Assembly (NCBI GenBank): GCA_027486845.1
Contig: JAIXOL010000049.1
Location: 1-64,000 of the forward strand
Origin: Cytophagaceae bacterium
Lineage (GTDB): Bacteria > Bacteroidota > Bacteroidia > Cytophagales > Spirosomataceae
Direction: 5' to 3'
DNA: 64,000 bases
In this document: positions 17,345 through 25,818 of the stretch, piece by piece
Layout of the letters: each line of letters starts with the position of its first letter
How positions within the stretch are numbered: the first letter of the stretch is position 1
Notes under the pieces: model-generated
The model's input: only the letters and a program-made list of their open reading frames with translations
Databases searched by the model: none
What the model was told of the DNA's origin: nothing
Made by a program: the position numbers and the translations under genes

Positions 17345-17584
17345 ATGACCATATATAATGCTTACGACCAAATAGCCGATTTAATAGCCTCTCTTGACCC
17401 AGCAAAAGTTCTGTCATTGAAAGCGAATGAAGAAATGCAAGCTCGTTTAGAAGATTTGATTGAAAAGTCTAAAATTGGTGAATTGGGGCATAAAGAAAAA
17501 GATGAACTTGACCATTATATTGTTTTAGAAAGACTCATTCGTTTGGCTAAAATTCGTGTTCAAAGTCGAAAACAAGCTGCATGA
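17345..17584 (+). CDS. Small helical protein upstream of an HNH nuclease (antitoxin-like)
   Basis: The 79-residue protein is all-helical and highly charged, with the core LSLKANEEMQARLEDLIEKS and DELDHYIVLERLIRLAKIRV. Similar 70-90-residue proteins are commonly encoded directly upstream of small HNH endonucleases in cyanobacteria and Bacteroidota, and their function is not established. Its TGA overlaps the ATG of the nuclease gene (ATGA at 17581-17584), indicating translational coupling. By analogy with two-gene toxin modules it might restrain the nuclease; that is inference. It lies between hisH and hisA and may carry its own promoter. Confidence 0.6.
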   Translation: MTIYNAYDQIADLIASLDPAKVLSLKANEEMQARLEDLIEKSKIGELGHKEKDELDHYIVLERLIRLAKIRVQSRKQAA

Positions 17585-17995
17585 GTCGTTATATTTCTGA
17601 CATACTTCGAGATTTTGTTGCTAATAGAGCCGAATATAAATGTGAATATTGCAGGGTTGATGCTCAAAATTCCTTTTTTGCTTTTCATATCGACCATATA
17701 GTAAGTATCAAGCACGGTGGCAAAACTTCCCCCTGAAAATTTAGCATATAGCTGCCAAATTTGTAATTTAAATAAAGGCTCTAATATAGCTACCTTTTTA
17801 GAGAATACTAATAATCCAGTCAGATTTTATAACCCAAGAACTGATATTTGGAATGAACATTTTTCGATTGATGAAATAGGATTATTAGAAGCAATAACTG
17901 ATATAGGGGCTGCAACTATTAAAATTTTGGACTTAAATCACCCAGAGTCAATCATAGAACGGCAGGAAATGATAAGGCTTGGCTTTTTAAGATAA
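17581..17995 (+). pseudogene. HNH endonuclease gene with a frameshift at a C5 run
   Basis: Frame 1 (17581-17736) gives MSRYISDILRDFVANRAEYK, CEYCR, then FHIDHIVSIKHGGKTSP and TGA. The +1 frame continues PENLAYSCQICNLNKGSNIA to a TAA ending at 17995. Together these form a complete HNH nuclease of about 137 residues: a zinc-binding CxxC pair, the catalytic IDHI with SIKHGG, and CxxCNxxKG. The junction is the codon pair CCC TGA within C5 (17729-17733). Removal of one C restores the frame, and a +1 ribosomal slip there would give the same product. The upstream small gene is intact. Confidence 0.75.
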
Positions 17996-18080
17996 TTTAA
18001 TTACGATAGCATCTTTCAGTACAGCAATATCTTAACTACAAATCTTTTTACTGTGAAGTACTAACTGATAACAATCCTAT

Positions 18081-18803
18081 ATGTTTCAAATCATTCCAGC
18101 CATTGACATCATCGACGGTAAATGCGTAAGGCTTACCCAAGGTGATTATTCTCAGAAAAAAACTTACAACGAAAATCCGCTCGAAGTAGCCAAGATGTTT
18201 GAAGATGCGGGCATTAAACGCCTACATTTGGTTGATTTGGATGGAGCAAAAAATAAAAAAATCACCAATGTAAAAGTCTTAGAAACTATTGCTTCAAAAA
18301 CCAATCTTCATATTGATTTTGGCGGAGGAGTACAATCTGACGATGATATTCGTTTGGCTTTTGAATCTGGTGCAAAACAAATCACCGGTGGAAGTATTGC
18401 TGTTAAAAAACCCGAATTATTTGAGGAATGGCTCAAGAAATTTGGTAGCGAAGCGATTATTTTGGGTGCAGATGCTCGCAACGAAAAAATTGCTGTGAGT
18501 GGCTGGGAAGAGGATTCAGGAGTTTGGGTATATGATTTTATCGGCGAATGGATTGCCAAAGGCGTAAAATATACTATCAGTACTGACGTAGCCAAAGACG
18601 GACTTCTGCAAGGCCCTTCGGTTGATTTATACAAGAAAATGCAAGCCCAATTTCCTGATTTACAAGTAATTGCGAGTGGTGGCGTGAGTTCAATGCAAGA
18701 TTTAGAAGATTTAGCCGAACTTAATATTTTTGGTGTAATCGTCGGAAAAGCTATCTATGAAGGTCGTGTTACACTAAAAGAGATAGAACGCAGATTTTTA
18801 TGA
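18081..18803 (+). CDS. hisA: Phosphoribosylformimino-5-aminoimidazole carboxamide ribotide isomerase
   Basis: The 240-residue half-barrel-duplicated TIM barrel catalyses the ProFAR to PRFAR Amadori rearrangement of histidine synthesis. It starts [20 protein letters not shown] with the catalytic Asp in PAIDIIDG. It also has [13 protein letters not shown], the second catalytic Asp in [14 protein letters not shown], and the phosphate-binding ASGGVSS and [11 protein letters not shown] loops. The length is typical. It follows the HNH module and precedes a GxxExxY protein and hisF on the same strand. Confidence 0.96.
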   Translation: MFQIIPAIDIIDGKCVRLTQGDYSQKKTYNENPLEVAKMFEDAGIKRLHLVDLDGAKNKKITNVKVLETIASKTNLHIDFGGGVQSDDDIRLAFESGAKQITGGSIAVKKPELFEEWLKKFGSEAIILGADARNEKIAVSGWEEDSGVWVYDFIGEWIAKGVKYTISTDVAKDGLLQGPSVDLYKKMQAQFPDLQVIASGGVSSMQDLEDLAELNIFGVIVGKAIYEGRVTLKEIERRFL

Positions 18804-18818
18804 TTCTTATGATAAGTT

Positions 18819-19238
18819 ATGATGAAAGATTCCGAAATCAACTTCAAACATTCTGAACTGACTGGACAAATAATCAAGGCTTTTTATAAGGTTTATAATG
18901 TATTAGGATATGGTTTCTTAGAAAAAGTGTATGAAAATGCTTTTTTGATAGAGTTGAGAAAAATTGGCTTACAATGTTCACAACAATATCCAATTGATGT
19001 GTTTTATGAAACCGAAAAAGTAGGTTATTATTACGCAGATATTATCGTAGAAGATAAAATCATACTTGAATTAAAAGCGGCTGAAGCATTAAGTTCAGAA
19101 CATGAGGCTCAATTAACAAATTATTTGAGAGCGACTCATATTGAAGTAGGACTTTTGATAAATTTTGGAAAAGAGCCTCAATTTAAAAGAAAGGTATTCT
19201 CAAATGAACACAAGCCAAATCTTAAAAAATCATCATAA
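18819..19238 (+). CDS. GxxExxY protein
   Basis: The 139-residue protein of the GxxExxY family is named for the motif visible here as GFLEKVYENAF. It continues with RKIGLQCSQQYPIDVFY and the nuclease-like core ADIIVEDKIILELKA (D-x(n)-E-x-K, as in PD-(D/E)XK folds), then EHEAQLTNYLRATHIEVGLLINFG. The family is widespread and often sits singly inside unrelated operons. A nuclease function is suspected from the fold only. Here it lies 15 nt after hisA and 24 nt before a GNAT gene, inside the his cluster. Confidence 0.85.
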   Translation: MMKDSEINFKHSELTGQIIKAFYKVYNVLGYGFLEKVYENAFLIELRKIGLQCSQQYPIDVFYETEKVGYYYADIIVEDKIILELKAAEALSSEHEAQLTNYLRATHIEVGLLINFGKEPQFKRKVFSNEHKPNLKKSS

Positions 19239-19262
19239 TCATAAAAATCAGCGTTCTATATT

Positions 19263-19715
19263 ATGATTTACGAGTACAAAAAAGACGAATACACAATTAG
19301 CACCGATAAAACCAAATTACAATTCGATGTAATTCATGGCTTTTTATCGACGAGCTATTGGTCGCCTAATATTCCGATGGAAATCGTAAGGCGTGCCGTC
19401 GAACATTCAACAACTTTTGGTATTTATAAAGCAGAAAATCAAGTAGGTTATGCTCGAATCATTTCTGACTACGCTACTTTTGCTTACTTAGCCGATGTTT
19501 TTGTTTTAGAGAGCGAAAGAGGTAAAGGTATTTCAAAATGGTTGATGGAATGTATAACCCAACAAGCCGATTTACAAGGGCTTCGTCGATGGATGCTCGC
19601 CACTCGTGATGCTCACGGACTTTATGCACAATTCGGCTTTACTCCACTGGACAACCCCGATATAATGATGCAGATTGCCCGACCAAATATTTACAATGAA
19701 GAACAAAGTAATTGA
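19263..19715 (+). CDS. GNAT family N-acetyltransferase
   Basis: The 150-residue protein has the Gcn5-related fold. The acetyl-CoA motif A is [18 protein letters not shown], preceded by [19 protein letters not shown], and the end has [11 protein letters not shown]. The family member is close to the small YjdJ-like GNATs found near biosynthetic genes. The substrate is unknown. Its stop precedes the hisF ATG by 11 nt, so it is co-transcribed with hisF. Confidence 0.85.
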   Translation: MIYEYKKDEYTISTDKTKLQFDVIHGFLSTSYWSPNIPMEIVRRAVEHSTTFGIYKAENQVGYARIISDYATFAYLADVFVLESERGKGISKWLMECITQQADLQGLRRWMLATRDAHGLYAQFGFTPLDNPDIMMQIARPNIYNEEQSN

Positions 19716-19726
19716 TAATTGAAAAA

Positions 19727-20494
19727 ATGCTTACAAAAAGAATCATTCCTTGTTTAGATATAAAAGATGGTCGCACCGTAAAAGGGACGAATTTCGTTAA
19801 TCTCCGTGATGCTGGCGACCCCGTAGAACTTGGAGCAGAATATGCTCGTCAAGGAGCAGATGAATTAGTGTTTCTTGACATCACTGCCACTGTCGAAGAA
19901 CGCAAAACTTTACTTGATTTAGTGCGAAGAGTTGCCCATACCATCAATATTCCTTTTTGTGTTGGTGGTGGAATTGGTTCGGTTGCTGACGTTTCTAAGC
20001 TATTAAATGCAGGTGCGGATAAAGTGTCTATCAATTCATCGGCTGTCCGTAACCCTCAACTAATCAATGAGTTAGCTCTTGAATTTGGCTCGCAGTGCAT
20101 TGTGGTGGCCATAGATACGCGATATATTGAACAAGCCAACGGCTACGAGCATATCGTGCATACACATGGTGGTAGAAAGCCGACAGAATTAAGAACAATC
20201 GCTTGGGCAAAAGAAGTAGAAGACCGTGGTGCAGGTGAAATTTTATTGACCTCAATGGACACTGATGGCACAAAGGAAGGGTTTGCAATTGAATTAACCG
20301 CCGAAATCTCTAACAATTCAAATATTCCAATCATTGCATCGGGTGGTGCTGGTTCGATGGAACACTTTTATGATGTTTTCACCACCGGTAAAGCTGATGC
20401 AGGTTTAGCAGCAAGTATTTTTCACTTCAAAGAAATTGGTATTCCAGAATTAAAAAATTACTTAAAAGATAAAGGTATTCCGATGAGAATCTAA
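19727..20494 (+). CDS. hisF: Imidazole glycerol phosphate synthase, cyclase subunit
   Basis: The protein of about 255 residues has a TIM barrel starting [20 protein letters not shown], with catalytic Asp in CLDIKDG and the second in [11 protein letters not shown]. It also has [13 protein letters not shown] and [11 protein letters not shown] phosphate loops. It condenses PRFAR with ammonia from HisH to give imidazole glycerol phosphate and AICAR. The ATG at 19727 is preferred over the upstream ATA/ATT frame extension because homologues begin [11 protein letters not shown]. It is the last gene of the cluster; hisI/E is not downstream. Confidence 0.96.
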   Translation: MLTKRIIPCLDIKDGRTVKGTNFVNLRDAGDPVELGAEYARQGADELVFLDITATVEERKTLLDLVRRVAHTINIPFCVGGGIGSVADVSKLLNAGADKVSINSSAVRNPQLINELALEFGSQCIVVAIDTRYIEQANGYEHIVHTHGGRKPTELRTIAWAKEVEDRGAGEILLTSMDTDGTKEGFAIELTAEISNNSNIPIIASGGAGSMEHFYDVFTTGKADAGLAASIFHFKEIGIPELKNYLKDKGIPMRI

Positions 20495-20498
20495 TCTT

Positions 20499-20568
20499 TG
20501 GAGCGAACTTGTAGTTCACTAGAGAATTAAGGCGAACTACAAGCTAATCGTCGCTACGCTTCGCTCCA
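20499..20568. repeat. Nested inverted repeat overlapping a gene end
   Basis: TGGAGCGAA (20499-20507) pairs with TTCGCTCCA (20560-20568), and inside it CTTGTAGTTC (20508-20517) pairs with GAACTACAAG (20534-20543). The element supplies the last dozen codons and the stop of the minus-strand gene at 20537-21631. It resembles the dispersed GGAACGAAG palindromes at 28886 and 58815. It may also act as a terminator for hisF. Confidence 0.6.
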
Positions 20569-21631
20569 CAAGTAGTGTCATCTCATGAGCTTCACATTCC
20601 CATTTCATTTGGGTAATTTTAAAGGGTGCAAAGAAATATAAAATTGAGTTTTTGTAAGAACTCAAAAGTCCTGCAATAAAATAGGTAAACGAGTTTCTAG
20701 TTCTTGGTGTTAAGTTCTGAATGTTAATGGCGGAGGGAATGCTTTTATCTAACTTCAGCAGGGACGTTTCTAAAATCACCCGATTTATCGTACTCAACTC
20801 ATTATCAAGAAGTTGTTTGATTTTGATAATTAAATTTTCTCGACAAACTTCAATTTGTGGTATCGTAAAATTATCTAAAAGTCGAGCGTAATGATAAATA
20901 ATCAATGGAGTAGTTGCGTAATTATGTGCTACTTTGAAGGCATTGTTAATGTATTTTTCTTGCAAAATAACTTCTCTCAAAAAAGTAAAAACAGCTTCGT
21001 CATATTCATTGAGTGGTAACTGATGTTTTTCAAACAAATACATCAAATTGCACAACGCACACACATCATGTTCAATTGGCATATTTTTTCCAAACCAAGT
21101 TGAGTAAATAAGCCCCTTAATCCCCAAAGGGGGAATTGAGTATAATCCCCCTTTAGGGGAAGCAGAACAATGCAACTTCACTTTCTCTTTCAGCCATAAA
21201 ACATCTTCTCTCGAGTGCGGTAAAGTTAAGTAAATCAAAGCCGTATCATCAATATCATCTGGAATTCTGAAATGGTCGAAATGCTTGAAGATTCTACCGT
21301 TTGGGAAGTGTTTTGAAGGTTTCGTTTTCCAAAAATTATAAGTCTTTAAGCCATCTTTATTCTGAAAATCGGGGTAGTTTTTAATTGCTTTCTCCGTTAT
21401 GTGTTTAATAATAGTTTGAGATTTTTCAGAAACTTTCTCTTTTATCTGATTCAGAATGAAGACGATGGTTGCCGTATAGAAAATATTTGTATCGGGACGA
21501 CGATAAAATAAGTATTTATTATGCCGATACGAAGGAAATATCCCATTAGGAAAAAACGCATCACCCCGTGACTGGCACAAGGCAATGCGTTCGATTAAGG
21601 AATCAATCTCTAAATTTTGTTCGGCTGTCAT
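20537..21631 (-). CDS. Unknown protein with a DxDDTA motif
   Basis: The 364-residue protein has no signal peptide and no family I can name. Residues 24-56 read DAFFPNGIFPSYRHNKYLFY and DTNIFYTATIVF. At 124-131 is PDDIDDTA, which contains the DxDDTA motif known from the catalytic site of class II terpene cyclases. The predicted fold is mainly helical, compatible with an alpha/alpha barrel, but QW motifs and the usual cyclase length are absent. Residues about 157-173 (SPKGGLYSIPPLGIKG) are encoded by a copy of palindromic repeat A, and the C-terminal dozen by another inverted repeat. Confidence 0.5.
   Translation of the reverse strand: MTAEQNLEIDSLIERIALCQSRGDAFFPNGIFPSYRHNKYLFYRRPDTNIFYTATIVFILNQIKEKVSEKSQTIIKHITEKAIKNYPDFQNKDGLKTYNFWKTKPSKHFPNGRIFKHFDHFRIPDDIDDTALIYLTLPHSREDVLWLKEKVKLHCSASPKGGLYSIPPLGIKGLIYSTWFGKNMPIEHDVCALCNLMYLFEKHQLPLNEYDEAVFTFLREVILQEKYINNAFKVAHNYATTPLIIYHYARLLDNFTIPQIEVCRENLIIKIKQLLDNELSTINRVILETSLLKLDKSIPSAINIQNLTPRTRNSFTYFIAGLLSSYKNSILYFFAPFKITQMKWECEAHEMTLLVERSVATISL
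21112..21163. repeat. C/G-run palindromic repeat A, copy 3, inside a coding region
   Basis: GCCCCTTAATCCCC, then AAAGGGGGAATTG, a short spacer, then TCCCCCTTTAGGGGA: two palindromes back to back. The first part matches the copy inside hisH almost base for base. It is in frame with the unknown gene on the minus strand and adds about 17 residues. Confidence 0.7.
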
Positions 21632-21677
21632 AAAAATCTGCTACAATATGAACACTTGTCGGCTGACAGTGTACTAA

Positions 21678-22679
21678 TCAAGAAACTTTCAAAACTAATT
21701 TTCCCGTATTTTCTCCATTAAACAACTTTATTAATGTTGCGGGGAAAGCTCGCACGCCACCTTCGGCTACATAAACCTTCGAGTTAAGTTTTCCTTGGGC
21801 AATCCAACCAGCCATTTCTTTTACAGCTGTTCCATAATTGGCAACATTATCGAAAACCACAATTCCTTCCATTTTTGCACGATTGACCAAAAGAGCTAAA
21901 TAGTTACTTGGTCCAACTGGCTTTTCGGTAGCATTGTATTGCGAAATCGCTCCACAAATAACAATTCTTGCACGAAGATTAATCAATCCCAAAACTGTAT
22001 CTAAAATTTCGCCTCCAACATTATCAAAATAAACATCAACTCCTGCTGGGCAAGCTTCTTTTAATTGTTTTCTCAAATCGCCAGCTTTATAATCAACGCA
22101 TGCATCAAAGCCTAGTTTTTCAACTGCATAATGGCATTTATCGGCTCCTCCAGCAATTCCTACAACTCGGCAGCCTTTTATTTTGGCAATTTGTCCAACC
22201 ACACTTCCAACAGCACCTGCCGCTCCCGAAACTACAACAGTTTCGCCTTCTTTGGGCTGACCCGTATCCAATAACCCAAAATATCCTGTCAAGCCCGACA
22301 TCCCCAAAGTACCGAGATAGGCAGGCAATGGTACAAAACTTGGGTCAACTTTTACGGCTTCTTTTCCATCTAAAACCGAGTATTCTTGCACACCAGTTCC
22401 AGCCGTTACAAAATCGCCTGCCTTAAAATCAGCATTTTTCGACTCTACAACTACGCCAGCACCCAATGCACGCATCACTTCACCTATTTTTACGGGCCTA
22501 ATATATGATTTTCCCTCGTTCATCCAGCCACGCATTGCAGGGTCGATTGAAAGATATTGGTTTTGAATAAGAATCTGATTTTCAGCTAATTCGGGTGTTT
22601 CAGTTTCTACGAATTCCCAACATTCAGCCGTTGGAGTTCCTACAGGTCGAGCAATGAGGTTTACTTGCGTATTTTTCAT
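21678..22679 (-). CDS. NADP-dependent oxidoreductase, zinc-independent MDR family
   Basis: The 333-residue protein belongs to the medium-chain dehydrogenase/reductase group containing leukotriene B4 dehydrogenase and curcumin reductase. Signatures are QNQYLSIDPAMRGWMNEGKS near the start, the nucleotide loop VSGAAGAVGSVVGQIAKIKG, YFDNVGGEILD and ARIVICGAISQYN. It has no zinc-binding cysteines. It probably reduces an alpha,beta-unsaturated carbonyl with NADPH. It stands alone upstream of the unknown DxDDTA gene on the same strand, 46 nt apart, so co-transcription is possible. Confidence 0.9.
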   Translation of the reverse strand: MKNTQVNLIARPVGTPTAECWEFVETETPELAENQILIQNQYLSIDPAMRGWMNEGKSYIRPVKIGEVMRALGAGVVVESKNADFKAGDFVTAGTGVQEYSVLDGKEAVKVDPSFVPLPAYLGTLGMSGLTGYFGLLDTGQPKEGETVVVSGAAGAVGSVVGQIAKIKGCRVVGIAGGADKCHYAVEKLGFDACVDYKAGDLRKQLKEACPAGVDVYFDNVGGEILDTVLGLINLRARIVICGAISQYNATEKPVGPSNYLALLVNRAKMEGIVVFDNVANYGTAVKEMAGWIAQGKLNSKVYVAEGGVRAFPATLIKLFNGENTGKLVLKVS

Positions 22680-23035
22680 CTTGGTTTTTTAGTTGATAGT
22701 TAATGGCGAAATTAATCCAAATTTCTTTAAAAATAGTATGCATGCATAAAAAAATCTTGATTAATAAATTGGTTTTCAAGAATAATAGTTAATACTTGAT
22801 GGCAGGGTTTTTGTATAAAATTTGAATCCAAATAAGCTATTTTGTTATCAACTAATTCCTTAAATAATTATCATCGACTCATAAGGGTATATCAAAGCCA
22901 TCACCGTACCCGAAGAAGTGATTTGTTTGGCCAAAAGATGCCGTTTTGTAACATTAAATATAGGATTGCAGATGATATTAAAAGACTTCTAAAAACTATT
23001 TTGGGATACTAAAGTTGTGGACATGCCAATAGTCA

Positions 23036-23197
23036 ATGAAAGTGAAACCTACTGATACAAGTATCGTTTGGGTGGCCGATTTTCCGAAAGAAATATCGAA
23101 AGTGCAAGAAAGTATTCAAAAATTAGGTTTTAGATTAGCTCCTAAAACCACCGAAAAGGCATGTTTGATACTTTATAAAGATAAATCAAATAATTAA
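23036..23197 (+). CDS. Short hypothetical ORF
   Basis: A 53-codon frame begins MKVKPTDTSIVWVADFPKEI and continues with IQKLGFRLAPKTTEKACLIL. Composition is protein-like, but I recognise no family. The 350 bp upstream (22680-23035) are AT-rich, with many stop codons and no gene. It could be a small gene or the tail of a decayed one. Its last codons run close to the rpmG promoter region. Confidence 0.3.
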   Translation: MKVKPTDTSIVWVADFPKEISKVQESIQKLGFRLAPKTTEKACLILYKDKSNN

Positions 23198-23218
23198 TCA
23201 AAAAACTTTTAAAAGATT

Positions 23219-23250
23219 TTTGAAAAACAAAACACAATTTCGTATCTTTG
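23219..23250 (+). promoter_or_regulatory. Bacteroidota-type promoter of rpmG
   Basis: TTTG (23219-23222) and TATCTTTG (23243-23250) are separated by 20 nt, matching the housekeeping promoter of the phylum (-33 TTTG, -7 TAnnTTTG). The leader to the rpmG ATG is about 130 nt, long enough for regulation, though I see no clear attenuator. Confidence 0.75.
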
Positions 23251-23388
23251 CAACCCCAAATGCAAGACATTCAAGCGGTTAGCTCAAAATTAATTGCATT
23301 TTGAAAAGATTTTTATTTCAAAAAATACCACTTTTGGCTTGATTTGATTGCTTATCAATAAAAGTCAATACATTAAATAGATAAAACA

Positions 23389-23571
23389 ATGGCTAAGAAA
23401 GGCAATCGTGTACAAGTAATTTTAGAATGTACTGTACAAAAAACAAGCGGTGTAGCAGGTATGTCTCGTTACGTAACGACAAAAAACCGTAAGAATACAA
23501 CAGGACGTTTGGAGTTGAAAAAATATAATCCATTTTTGAAAACTCACACACTCCACAAAGAAATTAAATAA
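23389..23571 (+). CDS. rpmG: 50S ribosomal protein L33
   Basis: The 60-residue basic protein has the L33 signature [20 protein letters not shown] followed by [20 protein letters not shown] and [12 protein letters not shown]. The zinc-ribbon cysteines of some L33 paralogues are absent apart from one Cys, so this is the zinc-independent form. It is part of the large ribosomal subunit near the E site. It is followed by DUF4295 as in most Bacteroidota; rpmB, often the preceding gene, is not upstream here. Confidence 0.96.
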   Translation: MAKKGNRVQVILECTVQKTSGVAGMSRYVTTKNRKNTTGRLELKKYNPFLKTHTLHKEIK

Positions 23572-23635
23572 TCTTGAAGAAATGAAAATGAGATTTTTCT
23601 CATGTCCTATTTCTCATATCTAAAATCTAAAAAAA

Positions 23636-23791
23636 ATGGCAAAGAAAGTAGTCGCAACACTCCGTGATAAAACCGCAGGTAAAAACTTTGCGAAAGTAAT
23701 CAAAGCTGTAAAATCACCAAAAACAGGTGCTTATACTTTTAAGGAAGAAATGGTTCCTATGGAAGAATTACAGGCTGCGTTGAAAGTATAA
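23636..23791 (+). CDS. DUF4295 family small basic protein
   Basis: The 51-residue protein starts MAKKVVATLRDKTAGKNFAK and ends with PKTGAYTFKEEM and an acidic helix. DUF4295 proteins are restricted to Bacteroidota, almost always follow rpmG, and are regarded as ribosome-associated. It is 64 nt after rpmG and closes the transcript at the strong terminator downstream. Confidence 0.93.
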   Translation: MAKKVVATLRDKTAGKNFAKVIKAVKSPKTGAYTFKEEMVPMEELQAALKV

Positions 23792-23806
23792 ATTACAACG
23801 CACAAA

Positions 23807-23852
23807 GAAATTGAAAAGCCTTCTTGAGCAATCAAGAAGGCTTTTCAATTTC
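23807..23852. terminator. Strong terminator between rpmG-DUF4295 and rpoN
   Basis: A perfect 21-bp stem (GAAATTGAAAAGCCTTCTTGA is the left arm in two joined blocks, 23807-23827; right arm 23832-23852) with a GCAA tetraloop is followed by TTTTTC. It serves the plus-strand operon and, with its A-rich left flank, may also stop the converging rpoN transcript. Confidence 0.9.
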
Positions 23853-23942
23853 TTTTTCATATAAAAAAAATAGATTGTTGAAATTCATATCCTTTTCAAT
23901 AATTTGTTTTCAACAGGCGGCATTACGCATTTTGATTGTTTT

Positions 23943-25436
23943 TTACAACTGCTTACGCAAACGTGCCACAGGAATATTAAGTTGCTCACGGTATTTAGCA
24001 ACCGTGCGACGTGCAATATTATAGCCACGTTTATTGAGTAGTTTTTCAAGTTTATCATCAGAAAGCGGCGAGTTTTTAGGCTCGTTTTCTATGAGTTCTT
24101 TCAAGATATTTTTTACTTCCCGGCTCGAAGCATCTTCACCAGAATCGGTTGCGATTCCTTCCGAGAAGAAATATTTTAGCGGGTAAATTCCAAAATCAGC
24201 TTGGACAGATTTACTATTGGCCACGCGTGAAACCGTAGAAATGTCCATATCAATACGATTTGCAATATCCTTCAAAATCATTGGTCGTAGCTTAGACTCA
24301 TCGCCATCAAGAAAAAATTCGTGCTGAAACTCAACGATTGATTTCATGGTTTTTAGCAATGTCTGCTGGCGTTGTTTGATAGCATCAATAAACCATTTGG
24401 CAGCATCTAATTTTTGCTTTACAAAAGTCACAGTTTCTTTAATGCTTTTGTGCTGTGTCGAGCCGTTTTTATCAGTTTTGTCGTAAGTATCAAGCATTTC
24501 GGCAAACGAGCGGCTCACTCGAAGCTCAGGTGCATTTTTTGAGTTCAGAATAACATCTAATTTCCCATTATTATTCGTCACAATAAAATCGGCCATTAAG
24601 TAAGCTGCTGCACTATCGCCAGAACCAATACTACCAGGCTTTGGATTCAGACGAGTAATAACTTTGATAGAATTTTTCAAAGTTTCATCATCAATATCTA
24701 AACGACGTTGTATTTTTTCGTAGTGTTTTTTAGTAAATTCATCAAAGTATGCATCGATGATTTTTACGGCAGTTTCCACTGCAATATCTGCTTGGTCTTT
24801 GCGTTCGAGTTGTAGCAAAAGACATTCTCTCAAATCTCTTGCCCCAATTCCCGCTGGTTCAAAAGTTTGCACTTTTTTCAAAAGCCCAGCTACTTCTTCT
24901 TCGTTGGTATAAATATTTTGAGTAAAAGCTAAATCATTGCAGATTGAACGAAGCGGGCGGCGAATATAACCATCCTCTTCGATACTTCCGATGAGTTGCA
25001 TACCAATTGATTCTTGACGAATATCAAGGCGTAAAAATCCTAGTTGTTGTGCCAACGATTCAGCCAAAGTATTCGTCGCAATCACTGGCATTGAATCACG
25101 ACTATCATCTCCCCAACCATCGCCTTGCATTTTATATCCAGCGTAGTCATCTTGATTTAGGTATTGTTTTACATCAAGCCCCTCATAGGTTTCATACTCT
25201 CCGTATTCACTATAATCATCGTGGTCGCTACTGCTTTCTCCATCATAATCATCATCATACTCATCTTTTACACGCTCATTCATGTCCATGCCTTCCTCCA
25301 GAGCTGGATTAATTTCAAGTTCCTCCTCTATTCTTTGTTCAAGTTCGGCTGATGGAATCTGTAACAGTTTTATAAACTGTATCTGCTGAGGAGACAGCCG
25401 TTGCTGTAAGGACTGGTTAAGACTTAATTTTTGCAT
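23943..25436 (-). CDS. rpoN: RNA polymerase sigma-54 factor
   Basis: The 497-residue protein has all three RpoN regions. Region I is Gln/Leu-rich (MQKLSLNQSLQQRLSPQQIQ), responsible for activator response. Region II is an acidic linker unusually rich in Asp/Glu/Tyr (about 55-90), common in Bacteroidota. Region III has the core-binding domain and the C-terminal RpoN box ARRTVAKYR (475-483), which reads the -24 promoter element. It requires AAA+ activators, none of which are in this window. It is a single gene with a long AT-rich upstream region. Confidence 0.96.
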   Translation of the reverse strand: MQKLSLNQSLQQRLSPQQIQFIKLLQIPSAELEQRIEEELEINPALEEGMDMNERVKDEYDDDYDGESSSDHDDYSEYGEYETYEGLDVKQYLNQDDYAGYKMQGDGWGDDSRDSMPVIATNTLAESLAQQLGFLRLDIRQESIGMQLIGSIEEDGYIRRPLRSICNDLAFTQNIYTNEEEVAGLLKKVQTFEPAGIGARDLRECLLLQLERKDQADIAVETAVKIIDAYFDEFTKKHYEKIQRRLDIDDETLKNSIKVITRLNPKPGSIGSGDSAAAYLMADFIVTNNNGKLDVILNSKNAPELRVSRSFAEMLDTYDKTDKNGSTQHKSIKETVTFVKQKLDAAKWFIDAIKQRQQTLLKTMKSIVEFQHEFFLDGDESKLRPMILKDIANRIDMDISTVSRVANSKSVQADFGIYPLKYFFSEGIATDSGEDASSREVKNILKELIENEPKNSPLSDDKLEKLLNKRGYNIARRTVAKYREQLNIPVARLRKQL

Positions 25437-25765
25437 TGCATAAGTAGAGTTTTTCCATTCATATTAGAGACTTATATAGACCTCCCTACATTTTTCGTGC
25501 CAACTGAATGTTTTTTTAATAAATAAAGGAAATTATTTTTTTACAAACTGCCAAACTTTATTGTAAAAAATAATAAATATTTAAAATATAAATATTTAAA
25601 TATTTGATTATAAGTGTTTTACGAATAATTTCTATTTTGAAAATATGCATATTTAAATATACTATATTTTTTAAAAAAAAGTAAGAGGATTTGAAAAATT
25701 ACATTTCGGATTATTTTTTTTACATAAAAAAACAAAAAGCAATTTTAAGTAATTCATAAAAAAAA
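25437..25765. other. AT-rich intergenic stretch upstream of rpoN
   Basis: No gene and no RNA was recognised. It is very rich in A/T runs and TATTTAAATA-type motifs (around 25570-25665), which probably hold the rpoN promoter, though no clean TTTG/TAnnTTTG pair was found. Confidence 0.4.
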
Positions 25766-25792
25766 GCGTGTCTCACCGAAGATGAAACACGC
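25766..25792 (-). terminator. Terminator of the metallophosphoesterase gene
   Basis: GCGTGTCTCA and TGAAACACGC form a 10-bp stem with one G-U pair and a 7-nt loop, with A9 on its left giving a U tract on the minus strand. It is 26 nt past the stop codon. Confidence 0.8.
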
Positions 25793-25818
25793 CTGTAAAA
25801 CGAAAAAAATATGTCAGT

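Noticed and set aside
22680-23035. Possible gene between the oxidoreductase and rpmG
   Set aside because: All frames have frequent stops; only the short frame at 23036 remains, and it is weak.
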